A stretch of 33,872 nt of DNA from Clostridia bacterium (GCA_017554405.1 JAFZIK010000063.1:1-33872), one strand, 5' to 3'. Positions 1-7,492 are shown, numbered from the stretch's first letter. Notes: a model not told the origin generated them from the sequence alone. Made by a program: numbers and translations.

Positions 1-186
1 AAGCCCGCGGGGTTTTGCGATAGCGCGTGGGATACTCTTTCGCCCTTTGTTATGGCTCTTGCCCACGGCGCCGAAAATTTCTATGACGGGTGGATGAAGA
101 ACAAAAGATCCGCGATGATCTCTTGTAACGACGGCTTTCGCCCGGTAAGTTTTCTTTTGGAAACGACCGAAGAGGACGCGGACTGA
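1..186 (+). CDS. TIGR04076-like small protein, C-terminal part
   Basis: The reading frame is open from the first base and stops at TGA 184-186, giving 61 residues of a gene whose start lies outside the window. It contains a Gly-Phe-Cys-x3-Trp segment, an Ala-Leu-Ala-His-Gly segment, and the ending Cys-Asn-Asp-Gly-Phe-Arg-Pro-Val-Ser-Phe-Leu-Leu-Glu. This resembles the end of the roughly 90-residue TIGR04076 family, whose function is unknown. The family call is from memory of its conserved pattern. The stop codon lies inside the first copy of the intergenic dyad that recurs through the next four genes, so it appears to be a member of the same array. Confidence 0.6.
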   Translation, partial: KPAGFCDSAWDTLSPFVMALAHGAENFYDGWMKNKRSAMISCNDGFRPVSFLLETTEEDAD

Positions 187-207
187 TAAACACGATTTTT
201 CGGAGGA
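184..207 (+). repeat. Array dyad repeat, copy 1 (divergent)
   Basis: GATAAA, a short spacer, GATTT and then TCGGAGGA fill the junction before the TipAS gene. It aligns with the better-preserved copies at 591 and 1178, although its dyad is decayed. The last bases form the ribosome binding site of the next gene. Confidence 0.5.
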
Positions 208-212
208 ATAAA

Positions 213-584
213 ATGAACGGAACATACTTTGAAGAAGCAAGAAAACGCTGGGGCGATACCGCGGCGTGGAAAGAATTTGAAAATCAGTCGGATACGTCAA
301 AAGAAACGGGCGACGGGCTGATGAAACTGTTTGCGCGGCTCGGCGAGTTTAAAAACCTTCCACCCGAAAGTGTCGAAGCGCAGGCGGCGGTCTCGGATAT
401 TCAGCTGTATATAACCGAGCATTATTACGAATGCACCGACGAGATCTTCGCCGGGCTCGGCGAGATGTATGCCGCCGACGAGCGGTTCAGAACGAATATC
501 GACAAAGCCGGCGGTGAAGGAACGGCAGAGTTCGCCCGCACCGCGATACGCGTCAAATGCGGCAATCACTTAGCAAAAGCATAA
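213..584 (+). CDS. Stand-alone TipAS domain protein
   Basis: This 123-residue protein corresponds almost entirely to a TipAS antibiotic-recognition domain. In TipA-type MerR regulators this domain binds thiopeptides; free-standing versions are thought to sequester drugs. Supporting features are the N-terminal EEARKRWGDTAAW segment, the central helices with ECTDEIFAGLGEMY, and the DERFRTNID segment, all typical of the globin-like TipAS fold. There is no N-terminal HTH, so it cannot act as a MerR regulator on its own. The ATG at 213 follows GGAGG by 7 bases. It is the second gene of the small-gene array. A role in antibiotic binding is inferred from the family, and the ligand is unknown. Confidence 0.8.
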   Translation: MNGTYFEEARKRWGDTAAWKEFENQSDTSKETGDGLMKLFARLGEFKNLPPESVEAQAAVSDIQLYITEHYYECTDEIFAGLGEMYAADERFRTNIDKAGGEGTAEFARTAIRVKCGNHLAKA

Positions 585-590
585 GCAACT

Positions 591-619
591 ATCCCGACAA
601 ATCGGGATTTGCGGAGGAT
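591..619 (+). repeat. Array dyad repeat, copy 2
   Basis: This 29-base unit is identical to the copy at 1178-1206. It holds the perfect dyad ATCCCGA-CAAA-TCGGGAT and an alternative one pairing CCG-A-CAAAT with ATTTG-CGG. It ends in the GGAGG that serves the next gene. Confidence 0.75.
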
Positions 620-623
620 TGAT

Positions 624-1178
624 ATGGAAAAGAACAGACTTGAAGCGTTCAGCGATGGTGTGCTGGCGATCATCATCACAATTATGATACTGGAACTGAA
701 GCAGCCGGTCAGCGACGGATGGGGCGACTTCTTCGCGCTCTGGCCTACATTGCTTACGTATATGCTCAGTTTTCTGTTTATCGCAATTTACTGGGTGAAT
801 CATCACATCATTATCAATCAGGCGCAGCGGGTCAATTACCCGATATTATGGTGCAATATCGCGTGGCTTTTCGTGATGTCGTTCATACCGTTCGCAACGG
901 CGTGGATCGGTAATCATCCCACGTCGTTCGCGCCTGTATGCCTGTATTTTACGGACTTGCTTCTGGCGTGTCTGACCTTCCATCTTATGGTGTATCTGAT
1001 TGCACGTGAGAACGGTATGGCAAAGCAATTTAAGCTGAGCCTTCGAAATATCATCAGCATTATCACTTACACGTTGGCGGCGGCTCTCGGCGGCTTCTGC
1101 CCGATTGCGGCGTATATCGTAGTTGCAATCGTTTCGTGCTGGTGGATCTTCCCCGAAAAGAAAAAAGAAAGCAAATGA
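624..1178 (+). CDS. TMEM175-family (DUF1211) potassium channel-like protein
   Basis: The 184-residue membrane protein has about six hydrophobic segments. Near the N-terminus it carries the sequence LEAFSDGVLAIIITIMILEL, whose Phe-Ser-Asp motif is the hallmark of bacterial TMEM175/DUF1211 proteins, some of which conduct K+. I start it at ATG 624 because GGAGG lies 6 bases upstream; the in-frame TTG at 609 precedes that ribosome binding site. The length is normal for single-repeat bacterial members. Both ends are bounded by identical copies of the array repeat. The family assignment is firm, but the physiological ion and role are inferred. Confidence 0.85.
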   Translation: MEKNRLEAFSDGVLAIIITIMILELKQPVSDGWGDFFALWPTLLTYMLSFLFIAIYWVNHHIIINQAQRVNYPILWCNIAWLFVMSFIPFATAWIGNHPTSFAPVCLYFTDLLLACLTFHLMVYLIARENGMAKQFKLSLRNIISIITYTLAAALGGFCPIAAYIVVAIVSCWWIFPEKKKESK

Positions 1179-1206
1179 TCCCGACAAATCGGGATTTGCG
1201 GAGGAT
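1178..1206 (+). repeat. Array dyad repeat, copy 3
   Basis: All 29 bases are identical to 591-619. It begins at the last base of the previous stop codon and ends just after the ribosome binding site of the next gene, so it occupies almost the whole junction. Confidence 0.75.
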
Positions 1207-1212
1207 ACTGTA

Positions 1213-1827
1213 ATGACACAATACGAACGTATGGTAAATGGACTGATATACGACCCCGCGGATGAAGAAATCGCAAAGGAGCAGTTCCTGTATCTCGACC
1301 GGCTTTGGGAGTTCAATCAGCTGAAGCCCTCCGACTATGAGAAAAAGCAGCAGTATATGAAAGAGGTCTTCGCCGAATGCGGCGAGAACTGCTATATCGA
1401 GCTACCGTTTCACGCCAACTGGGGTGGGCATCATGTGCATTTCGGCTCCGGCATTTACGCAAATTCCAATCTCACGCTTGTTGACGACGGACATATCTAC
1501 GTCGGCAACAAGGTGATGTTCGGTCCGAACGTAACGATTGCGACAGCGAATCATCCGATCGATCCCGAATTGCGCTCGCGCGCTTTGCAGTATAACAAGG
1601 ACGTGCATATCGGCGAGAACGTATGGATCGGCGCGGGAGTTATCATCGTGCCCGGAGTACGTATTGGAAAGAACAGCGTTATCGGCGCAGGAAGTATTGT
1701 AACGAAGGATATTCCCGAAAACGTCGTCGCCGTCGGCAATCCTTGCCGTGTGCTGCGTGAAATATCCGACCGTGACAAAGAGTTCTTTTACAAAAACGAA
1801 CGGATTGACCGGGAAGAGTTAGTTTGA
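1213..1827 (+). CDS. maa: Maltose/galactoside-type O-acetyltransferase (left-handed beta-helix)
   Basis: This 204-residue enzyme belongs to the LacA/Maa/NodL group, which transfers acetyl from acetyl-CoA to a sugar hydroxyl in the cytoplasm. The N-terminal MVNGLIYDPADEEI segment and the Trp-Gly-Gly-His-His-Val-His-Phe-Gly-Ser-Gly segment match the family. The presumed catalytic His is in TANHPID. Hexapeptide repeats follow (IGENVWIGAGVIIVPGVRIG, then KNSVIGAGSIVTKDIP), and the AVGNPCRVLREI segment closes the fold. ATG 1213 is preceded by GGAGG inside the dyad repeat; the longer in-frame start at 1123 would overlap the upstream gene by 56 bases and is unlikely. The exact acceptor sugar cannot be read from the sequence. 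Confidence 0.88.
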   Translation: MTQYERMVNGLIYDPADEEIAKEQFLYLDRLWEFNQLKPSDYEKKQQYMKEVFAECGENCYIELPFHANWGGHHVHFGSGIYANSNLTLVDDGHIYVGNKVMFGPNVTIATANHPIDPELRSRALQYNKDVHIGENVWIGAGVIIVPGVRIGKNSVIGAGSIVTKDIPENVVAVGNPCRVLREISDRDKEFFYKNERIDREELV

Positions 1828-1848
1828 CAAATTCCGGTTTGTTGAGGT
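1824..1848 (+). repeat. Array dyad repeat, copy 4 (divergent)
   Basis: TTGACAAATTCCGGTTTGTT overlaps the stop codon of the upstream gene, and the unit ends in GAGGT, the ribosome binding site for ATG 1856. The ACAAA/TTTGT arms are kept, while the loop differs from copies 2 and 3. Confidence 0.65.
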
Positions 1849-1855
1849 AAATGAA

Positions 1856-2416
1856 ATGATAATTGAAACTGAAAGACTGATACTCCGTCCGTTTCTTGAA
1901 TCGGACGCGGCGGACGTTTACGAATACTTACACAAACCTGCGGTAAACTGCTTTGCGTCGATGAAACTGGATACGCTTGAAGACGCAAAGGCGGAAATGA
2001 AAAAGCGCATTGGAGAGACCGAGTATTACTTTGCCATTACTCTCAAAGACGGCGGCAAGGTTATCGGAGAGATCGACGCTTATCCCGAAGCCGGAGAGCC
2101 GCACGAGGATGAAATCGCGCCGAAGGACACGTTCAGCCCGTGCTGGATGCTGAACCTGAACTATACCGGAAAGGGCTACGCCTATGAAGCGGCGCACGCT
2201 TTCTTCAATTACCTGTTCAACGAAAAAGGCGCACGGCGCATATACGCATATACAGAGGATGACAACCTACCGAGCCAGCGCCTTTGCGAAAGACTCGGTA
2301 TGCGCCGCGAAGGATTGTTTCTTGAGTTCATCTCGTTCGTGAAGAATCCGGACGGCACGCCGCATTACGAAAACACATACGAATATGCCATCCTGAAAAA
2401 AGAGTGGAGCAAGTAA
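1856..2416 (+). CDS. GNAT family N-acetyltransferase (RimJ/RimL-like)
   Basis: A 186-residue GNAT acetyltransferase of the RimJ/RimL type. It opens with ETERLILRPFLESDAADVYEY, typical of the group. The acetyl-CoA binding region appears as LNYTGKGYAYEAAHAFFNYL (about residues 101-120), and RIYAYTEDDNLPSQRLCERLGMRREG forms the canonical C-terminal half. Such proteins acetylate ribosomal proteins, amino groups of antibiotics or small metabolites, and the substrate cannot be told from sequence. It is the last gene of the array, ending 8 bases before the final dyad copy. The ribosome binding site is GAGGT inside copy 4. Confidence 0.85.
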   Translation: MIIETERLILRPFLESDAADVYEYLHKPAVNCFASMKLDTLEDAKAEMKKRIGETEYYFAITLKDGGKVIGEIDAYPEAGEPHEDEIAPKDTFSPCWMLNLNYTGKGYAYEAAHAFFNYLFNEKGARRIYAYTEDDNLPSQRLCERLGMRREGLFLEFISFVKNPDGTPHYENTYEYAILKKEWSK

Positions 2417-2423
2417 TAAATAT

Positions 2424-2448
2424 TTCCGATAAATTCCGGTTTATCGAT
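2424..2448 (+). repeat. Array dyad repeat, copy 5 (terminal, no gene downstream)
   Basis: CGATAAA-TTCCGG-TTTATCG is a perfect 7-bp dyad. Its sequence aligns with copies 2 to 4, but GGAGG is replaced by GATGT and no gene follows on the plus strand. It therefore trails the last gene rather than supplying a ribosome binding site. Confidence 0.65.
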
Positions 2449-2472
2449 GTGAAAACCGTCAAATATCAATTG

Positions 2473-2516
2473 ACCGAAAAACCGCCGCACCAAAGCACAC
2501 TGCTCTGATACGGCGG
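2473..2516 (-). terminator. Two-stem hairpin with T-tract, minus strand
   Basis: On the minus strand an outer stem CCGCCG/CGGCGG encloses an inner stem CAGAGCA/TGCTTTG (one G-T pair) with symmetric three-base internal loops, followed by TTTTT. It has the form of an intrinsic terminator for leftward transcripts, about 150 bases beyond the tRNA 3' end. Confidence 0.6.
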
Positions 2517-2520
2517 CTCT

Positions 2521-2594
2521 GACAGTCCCCCGGACTGTCATTCACTACCGCCTCACCCTCCGGGTCATTCGCCCTTCGGTCTCATAACCCGGAG
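2521..2594. repeat. Hairpin-rich element with an inverted copy of the tRNA anticodon arm
   Basis: GACAGTCC-CCC-GGACTGTC (2521-2539) is a perfect 8-bp hairpin. CTCCGGGT (2558-2565) can pair with ACCCGGAG (2587-2594). The 14-mer CTCATAACCCGGAG at 2581-2594 is the exact reverse complement of 2690-2703, inside the initiator tRNA gene. I see no coding region between 2417 and 2658. Confidence 0.5.
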
Positions 2595-2616
2595 TGCAGG
2601 TAAATACTCTCCGTAT

Positions 2617-2655
2617 TCAGAAAATTACCGGCACCGCAAAAACGGCACCGGCAAT
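2617..2655 (-). terminator. Intrinsic terminator of the initiator tRNA
   Basis: On the minus strand ATTGCCGG pairs with CCGGTAAT around an inner CCG/CGG stem, followed by TTTTC. It starts only 4 bases after the encoded CCA end of the tRNA. Confidence 0.6.
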
Positions 2656-2658
2656 TTT

Positions 2659-2734
<76 letters not shown>

Positions 2735-2764
2735 ATATATTTGCCCTTTTTAGGGCGCTTTTCG

Positions 2765-2793
2765 ATTATATCACAATCGTTTTATTATTGCAA
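2765..2793 (-). promoter_or_regulatory. Promoter of the initiator tRNA
   Basis: On the minus strand TTGCAA (2788-2793) and a perfect TATAAT (2765-2770) are separated by 17 bases, 31 bases upstream of the tRNA 5' end. Confidence 0.75.
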
Positions 2794-2811
2794 GAACTTT
2801 TTTACGTATTT

Positions 2812-3489
2812 TTATAATATGTTCCGAAGGTCCAGAATATCCCTTATTTCGTAGGTAGACTTGAAGCGCGCCTGTTCGCCCTTACGGTTAAGCCAGCAGG
2901 TGTCCATTCCGGCGTTTATGCCACCCAAAATATCCGAGGTTTCAGAATCGCCTATAACCAGTATCTTTTGCCTGTTTTTTTCGGGGGTATGCGCTATAAC
3001 GTAATCGAAATACGCCGGTTCCGGCTTTTTGGATCCGGTATCCTCGGAAATAAAAACGTGATCAAAATAACGTCCGAGCCCGGATTCGGCGATACGCTTA
3101 TGCTGGGTTTTTGATACGCCGTTTGTTACTATGCAAACGGTATAGCCCCTGCTTTTTACAAAGCCGAGTATTTCCTTTGCACCGGGCAGACAGGCGTGAC
3201 CCTCGGCAAGCAGGGAAAAATACTTTGCCGACATCTCTTTTGTGTTCGCCGTTTTGCCTATGGTGTTTAAAAGCTCGATAAACCTGCCCTCAAAGATATC
3301 CTCTTTTTTTATCTCGCCGCGCTCGAAGCGTTCCCAGAATCTTTTATTTATTGCCGAATAGGCGGAAATATACTCGTCCTTAGGCTCTATACCGTAAAGC
3401 GGCAGAAGTTTCTTTATCGCGCCTTTTTCGGCGGCGGAAAAATCAAGCAGGGTATTATCAAGGTCGAAATAAAGCGTTGTATACTTCAA
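2812..3489 (-). CDS. yjjG: HAD hydrolase, YjjG-like noncanonical pyrimidine nucleotidase
   Basis: This 225-residue HAD subfamily IA phosphatase resembles the YjjG/YfnB group, which dephosphorylates nucleoside monophosphates including damaged pyrimidines. Motif I is FDLDNTLLDF at the N-terminus, motif II IVTNGVSKTQ, motif III the Lys in GSKKPEPAYF, and motif IV VIGDSETSDILGG. The helical cap (about residues 15-90) is of the usual size. The ATG overlaps the galU stop codon by 4 bases (ATGA), so the two are translationally coupled. Pairing with galU is not a standard functional link, and the nucleotidase assignment rests on similarity only. Confidence 0.8.
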   Translation of the reverse strand: MKYTTLYFDLDNTLLDFSAAEKGAIKKLLPLYGIEPKDEYISAYSAINKRFWERFERGEIKKEDIFEGRFIELLNTIGKTANTKEMSAKYFSLLAEGHACLPGAKEILGFVKSRGYTVCIVTNGVSKTQHKRIAESGLGRYFDHVFISEDTGSKKPEPAYFDYVIAHTPEKNRQKILVIGDSETSDILGGINAGMDTCWLNRKGEQARFKSTYEIRDILDLRNIL

Positions 3490-4355
3490 AGCTTTTGCGC
3501 CAGTTCCTTTATATAGTTGCGGGTCTCTTCGGCTATCTCCTTATGATTGAGGGCTACCTCGATATTTGCCTTGAGCATACCGAATTTATTGCCCATATCG
3601 TAGCGGGTGGCGGCGAAGTCCACACCTATCATACCTTTCTTGCGGGCGAGGGTCTTCATCGCATCGGTAAGTTGAAGCTCGTTGCCCACGCCGAGTGTGG
3701 TCTTGCGAAGGATATCGAATATCTGCGCATCAAGCACGCAGCGCCCGAGCACCGCAAAGTTTGAAAACTTATTGCCGATAGCCGGCTTTTCTATCATATC
3801 CGAAACGTCGTATATCTTATCCTCTTTAAGCGCCACCTTAAGCGAGCTGTATTTAACTATAAGCTCATCGGGAACCTCTTTTATGCCAACAACGGATTTG
3901 CCGTATTTTTCATAGGCGTTGCAAAGCTCAAGCGTTGCGGGGGGTTCGCCTATAATAACGTCGTCACCGTAAAGCACGGCAAACGGCTCCCCGCCGACGA
4001 AGCTTTCGGCTTTTAGCACCGCGTCGCCAAGCCCTCTCGTTACCTTTTGCCTTATAAAGAATATGTTTGCGAGGTTTGCAACGGCTTTAAGGTCGCGCAG
4101 CATTTCATAATTGCCGCGCAGACGCATCATTTCCTCAAGCTCGATAGAGTGATCAAAGTGGTCTTCTATCACGTTTTTGCCGCGGTTGGTGATGATAAGT
4201 ATATCGGTTATGCCGGAGGCGACCGCCTCTTCAACTATATACTGTATCGCCGGTTTATCAACAATGGGCATCATCTCTTTGGGGATCGCTTTTGAAGCGG
4301 GCAAGACCCTTGTTCCGAGCCCCGCCGCGGGAATGATCGCCTTTTTTATCGTCAT
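3486..4355 (-). CDS. galU: UTP--glucose-1-phosphate uridylyltransferase
   Basis: The enzyme makes UDP-glucose from UTP and glucose-1-phosphate, supplying glycolipid, teichoic acid and capsule synthesis. The 289-residue length is normal for GalU/GtaB. The nucleotide-binding signature AAGLGTRVLPASKAIPKEMM lies at residues 10-29, followed by VDKPAIQYIVEEA, the metal/sugar region VLYGDDVIIG, and IEKP further on. A clear ribosome binding site (GGTGGGAG on the minus strand) precedes ATG 4355. It lies 25 bases after the RING/DUF2628 gene and overlaps the phosphatase gene, so it is inside a minus-strand operon. UDP-glucose could feed glycosyltransferases such as the fusion protein at 10727. Confidence 0.93.
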   Translation of the reverse strand: MTIKKAIIPAAGLGTRVLPASKAIPKEMMPIVDKPAIQYIVEEAVASGITDILIITNRGKNVIEDHFDHSIELEEMMRLRGNYEMLRDLKAVANLANIFFIRQKVTRGLGDAVLKAESFVGGEPFAVLYGDDVIIGEPPATLELCNAYEKYGKSVVGIKEVPDELIVKYSSLKVALKEDKIYDVSDMIEKPAIGNKFSNFAVLGRCVLDAQIFDILRKTTLGVGNELQLTDAMKTLARKKGMIGVDFAATRYDMGNKFGMLKANIEVALNHKEIAEETRNYIKELAQKL

Positions 4356-4380
4356 ATTTCTCCCACCTTAAATATACTTG

Positions 4381-5283
4381 TTATCTGAAAAATCCGTATA
4401 AAATCTCCGCAAGCATCTGCGCCCCGAAAAATCCGGTTATAAACAGAAAAATATTTGCGCCGCCCTTTTTGCGGTAATCAAGGTCGATATCATCGCTTTC
4501 CTTCTTTATGCGGCGCACGGTCTCTATAACGTGGTTGCGGTAGATCCTGTCACCGAACATCCCGCAAACAACGCTTAAAGCAGTATAGAGAAAACCGCCC
4601 GCCATAAAAAGATAATAAAACGTGCCGCCCGCCGCGGGATTTGCCGCAACCGAAGAGGCGATCTTGATATACTCCGCGGTGGTCATACCGTCCTGATTCA
4701 TAAAGGGCATCATAAACAGCATAAAGCATACCGAAAGTATGCCGGTAACGGCGCTTATAAGATACATTTTTCTCGATAAAAACCAGCCGAAGGGGAACAA
4801 GAAGGCAAACCAGTTCCAGCCCACCTTTTTGCCTTCTTTCATAGCGGCGAATTTAGGTATATACCGGGTAGTGTTCGAAAAAACGAATCTGCGCGCTTCG
4901 GCGGCTGTAACGCCCCCGCCAAGATCGGTGTTCTCGGGAACGCCGCCCAAAAAGTCGTAAGGAACGAACGCGGGACCGCCCACCGCCTTGAAGTTGGGGG
5001 CGCCGCACTTGGGGCAGGACCGCTCGCTTATATCATAGCTTTCGCCGCATATATCGCAAACGGTATTTGCGGCTTCGCTTTTTTCTTCTTTTGCCGGGGA
5101 TACGGTATCTTCCGGCTTTTTATACGCCTCATCCGTGCCGTGTTTATCCTCAAATACGCAGTGACCTACGGAATTATAGCAGTCCCTGTGATAAGGGGCG
5201 CCGCAATCCGGGCAATATACCACGTCGTCATCCTCAAAAAGATACGCGTGGCAAACGCTGCATTTAAGCTTTTGTTCACTCAT
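4381..5283 (-). CDS. RING-finger/zinc-ribbon membrane protein with DUF2628 domain
   Basis: A 300-residue protein. The N-terminus is a prokaryotic RING-type zinc finger (C8, C11, C24, C27, H32, C35), followed by a polar linker and a second zinc ribbon of form CDICG...CPKCG near residues 75-95. The C-terminal half is a DUF2628-like membrane region: a conserved juxtamembrane segment with KVGWNWFAFLFPFGWFLSRKMY, then hydrophobic segments near residues 170-225 and at the extreme C-terminus. The function is unknown. Zinc-finger plus DUF2628 proteins occur in Clostridia and are presumed to be scaffolds or sensors at the membrane. It lies 39 bases after a longer relative, indicating a paralogous pair. 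Confidence 0.7.
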   Translation of the reverse strand: MSEQKLKCSVCHAYLFEDDDVVYCPDCGAPYHRDCYNSVGHCVFEDKHGTDEAYKKPEDTVSPAKEEKSEAANTVCDICGESYDISERSCPKCGAPNFKAVGGPAFVPYDFLGGVPENTDLGGGVTAAEARRFVFSNTTRYIPKFAAMKEGKKVGWNWFAFLFPFGWFLSRKMYLISAVTGILSVCFMLFMMPFMNQDGMTTAEYIKIASSVAANPAAGGTFYYLFMAGGFLYTALSVVCGMFGDRIYRNHVIETVRRIKKESDDIDLDYRKKGGANIFLFITGFFGAQMLAEILYGFFR

Positions 5284-5322
5284 TATAATACCTCTGATGT
5301 GTTTTCTGAAACTACCGGGAGA

Positions 5323-6918
5323 TTATCCTCCGATTTGATTATAATACCCGATATTGACTATATATCTTTTCACGGAACCGTCCGAAAAAGTAACTTCAAG
5401 CTCCGGACGTCCCAATATGTCGGACGTTATCATACTTATAATCAAGATGGCCATACATACAATAAATATGCCGGCTATTACATTTGAGACGGACGTTCCT
5501 CTATGTGGATCAAAGCAAACGGTCGAGGTGTTTTGGCAGTTCGAAAGCGGCGATTTGTTGTTAATTCTTTTTGCGATGTGCCTTTTGTAAATATACATAC
5601 CGAAAAGTCCGATAAGTATGGCGCAAGCAAAATCAAGCAATACCGCGGTATGGTTAATTACTTTAAAAAACGTTGTATAATTGTTTACATCGTTTATACT
5701 GTCAATATGGACTATGCTGCCTAAAGCGTCCGGGCCTAAAAATAACGCAAAGAAGGAAGCGGTTAAAGCCGCAAACTCATAAGCGACAGAATCCAAACCA
5801 AACGACGACACGGCTTCTTCATACATCCCTATAGCCAAACGAACACCGGTGATCAACGCGCCGATAGCTCCGAAAAGGCAGGCGTGTTTATACATTTTGC
5901 GGTATAAAAACCATATCATTACGCCCAACGGCCCAAACAGCAAGCCCAATAAAAACGGTGACCAGCACCAGGAGATCTTCGAACCTTTTTGCTCCATACG
6001 CAGAAGTTCGGGAATGATTCTGTTTCTGTTCTTGTCCACAAATCCCGCCACGGTGTTTACGGGGTTGCCGTCGATAAGATCCGGCGGAGAAGCAACGTTT
6101 GCCGGCTGTGCTTTATCGGGTGAGGGGGAGGAGGAATCCGAACCGTTTGCATCGTTCAAAAGCGCCGGTCGTTTGCCGAGACAGTTTGCGATATGCTTTT
6201 TGTAAATATATAATCCGAAAAGCCCGATAAGTATCGAAAATACAAAACAGATAAAAGATTTGGTAAAGAAAAAAGCGTTAAAGATATCGAGATATCCGAG
6301 TTTTTTGGTATATAATAGAAAGGTTAAATCCAGGCGGCCGCAGAGAAAGACAGATGCGCGCAAAACAATTAATAGCAAAGGCAAAAGGGCGATAACGAGT
6401 GTTTTTGCCGACAAATCGGCAAAAACATTGAAGATGCCGTTTAAAACAGACAATATCATGTTCCGATCCGTGGGAATGCCGTATTGGGCGTTCTCATGCA
6501 CGCCATTATAAGAGTCAATCGCCGAATCTGCGACCAAAAAGGCCGGAAAAGCCAAACGGGCAAATATGATCAGCGCGCCGATCGCTCCGAAAAAGCAGGC
6601 GGGTTTATACATTTTGCGGTATAAAAACCAGAACATTATGCCTATCGGTCCAAAAAAGAAACCCAATAAAAACGGCGGCCAGCACCAGGATATTTTCGAG
6701 TTTTTTTGTTCCATACGCAGCAGTTTCGGAATAATCTTTTTGCTGTTCTTGCCTACAAATTCCGCAACGCTGTTTACGGGGTTGCCGTCGATAAGGACCG
6801 ATGAAGAAACGTTTTCAGGCGGGGTTTCACCGGTATTTATGTGTGCGCCGCGGTTTGCGCAGTAAGTATTCTCCGGCATATTTTGCGCGCCGCACTCAGG
6901 GCAGATACCGTTATCCAT
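5323..6918 (-). CDS. Zinc-ribbon membrane protein with two tandem DUF2628-like domains
   Basis: The 531-residue protein starts with a zinc ribbon (C6, C9, C20) whose fourth ligand is Arg23 instead of Cys (codon CGC for TGC). Two homologous halves follow. Each begins with a Leu-Ile-Asp-Gly-Asn-Pro-Val-Asn stretch, continues with a KIIP/RIIP-x-LLRMEQK segment and a SKISWCW-x-PFLLG segment, then the WFLYRKMYK motif, several membrane helices, and an IGLF-Gly-x-YIYK-(K/R)-HIA end. Half 1 covers roughly residues 42-265 and half 2 roughly 285-475. A final hydrophobic segment near residues 485-505 is followed by a short tail. The function is unknown. The arrangement points to an internal gene duplication, and the broken zinc ribbon suggests metal binding there is lost. 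Confidence 0.75.
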   Translation of the reverse strand: MDNGICPECGAQNMPENTYCANRGAHINTGETPPENVSSSVLIDGNPVNSVAEFVGKNSKKIIPKLLRMEQKNSKISWCWPPFLLGFFFGPIGIMFWFLYRKMYKPACFFGAIGALIIFARLAFPAFLVADSAIDSYNGVHENAQYGIPTDRNMILSVLNGIFNVFADLSAKTLVIALLPLLLIVLRASVFLCGRLDLTFLLYTKKLGYLDIFNAFFFTKSFICFVFSILIGLFGLYIYKKHIANCLGKRPALLNDANGSDSSSPSPDKAQPANVASPPDLIDGNPVNTVAGFVDKNRNRIIPELLRMEQKGSKISWCWSPFLLGLLFGPLGVMIWFLYRKMYKHACLFGAIGALITGVRLAIGMYEEAVSSFGLDSVAYEFAALTASFFALFLGPDALGSIVHIDSINDVNNYTTFFKVINHTAVLLDFACAILIGLFGMYIYKRHIAKRINNKSPLSNCQNTSTVCFDPHRGTSVSNVIAGIFIVCMAILIISMITSDILGRPELEVTFSDGSVKRYIVNIGYYNQIGG

Positions 6919-6985
6919 ATAATTACAACTCCTTTGGTCAAAGCGACTCGGCAGCCGCGGCGGGCGGTTACTCCCTCATTTATAA

Positions 6986-7492
6986 TTACCTCTGATGTGT
7001 TTCAAAGATAACCGAGAAATATTCCTCGCCGTAATTATGATACTCGCCTTTTGCTATCATATTCTCAAATTCCGTGCGGCTGACCCACTTTACTTCCGCC
7101 ACCTCGCTTGCCTGAAGGGTAAGCTTATCGGCGGGGATATCTGCGGTAACGGTCCAGATATCAAGAAAGGAGTTGCGCCGTTTCATCCTTGCCAAAAAGG
7201 TAAGACTTTGGCGGTCGGTTTTTATGCCGAGCTCCTCAAAAAGCTCGCGTGCCGCGGCGGAAAACGAATCCTCGCCAGCCTGCGCGGCGCCGCCTGTTGC
7301 CGCCCATTCGCCGGGCATAAGCTTTTTATTATCGGAGCGGCGCTGGATAAGAAAATCTCCGTTACCCGATACTATCCTTATATGGACCACCAGGTGATAT
7401 TCACCCTTTTTAAAAGTATACCTGCCGCGAAGCATGGTGCGCCCCGTGGGGTTGCCCGCCTCGTCAAGTATATCCCATTTTTCCGTTTGCAT
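6986..7492 (-). CDS. Nudix hydrolase
   Basis: This 168-residue protein has a complete Nudix box, GAAQAGEDSFSAAAREL followed by FEELGI, matching Gx5Ex7REUxEExGU. The N-terminus (EKWDILDEAGNPTGRTMLRG) resembles the Idi/YfcD-like Nudix group that often acts on isoprenoid or nucleotide diphosphates; the substrate cannot be fixed from sequence. I start it at ATG 7492 because AAAGGTG lies 6 bases upstream. The longer frame to 7567 would begin upstream of the promoter -10 element. It is transcribed divergently from the SRP RNA gene and may head the minus-strand operon that runs to the YjjG-like gene. Confidence 0.85.
   Translation of the reverse strand: MQTEKWDILDEAGNPTGRTMLRGRYTFKKGEYHLVVHIRIVSGNGDFLIQRRSDNKKLMPGEWAATGGAAQAGEDSFSAAARELFEELGIKTDRQSLTFLARMKRRNSFLDIWTVTADIPADKLTLQASEVAEVKWVSRTEFENMIAKGEYHNYGEEYFSVIFETHQR

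Noticed and set aside
1123-1212. N-terminal extension of the sugar O-acetyltransferase
   Set aside because: It would overlap the upstream gene by 56 bases and read through the dyad repeat; the GGAGG before ATG 1213 and family length support the shorter form.
184-2448. Classical integron
   Set aside because: The repeats are only 25-29 bases and lack the R and L boxes of attC sites (no GTTRRRY cores), and no intI gene is in the window. A different mechanism must be considered.
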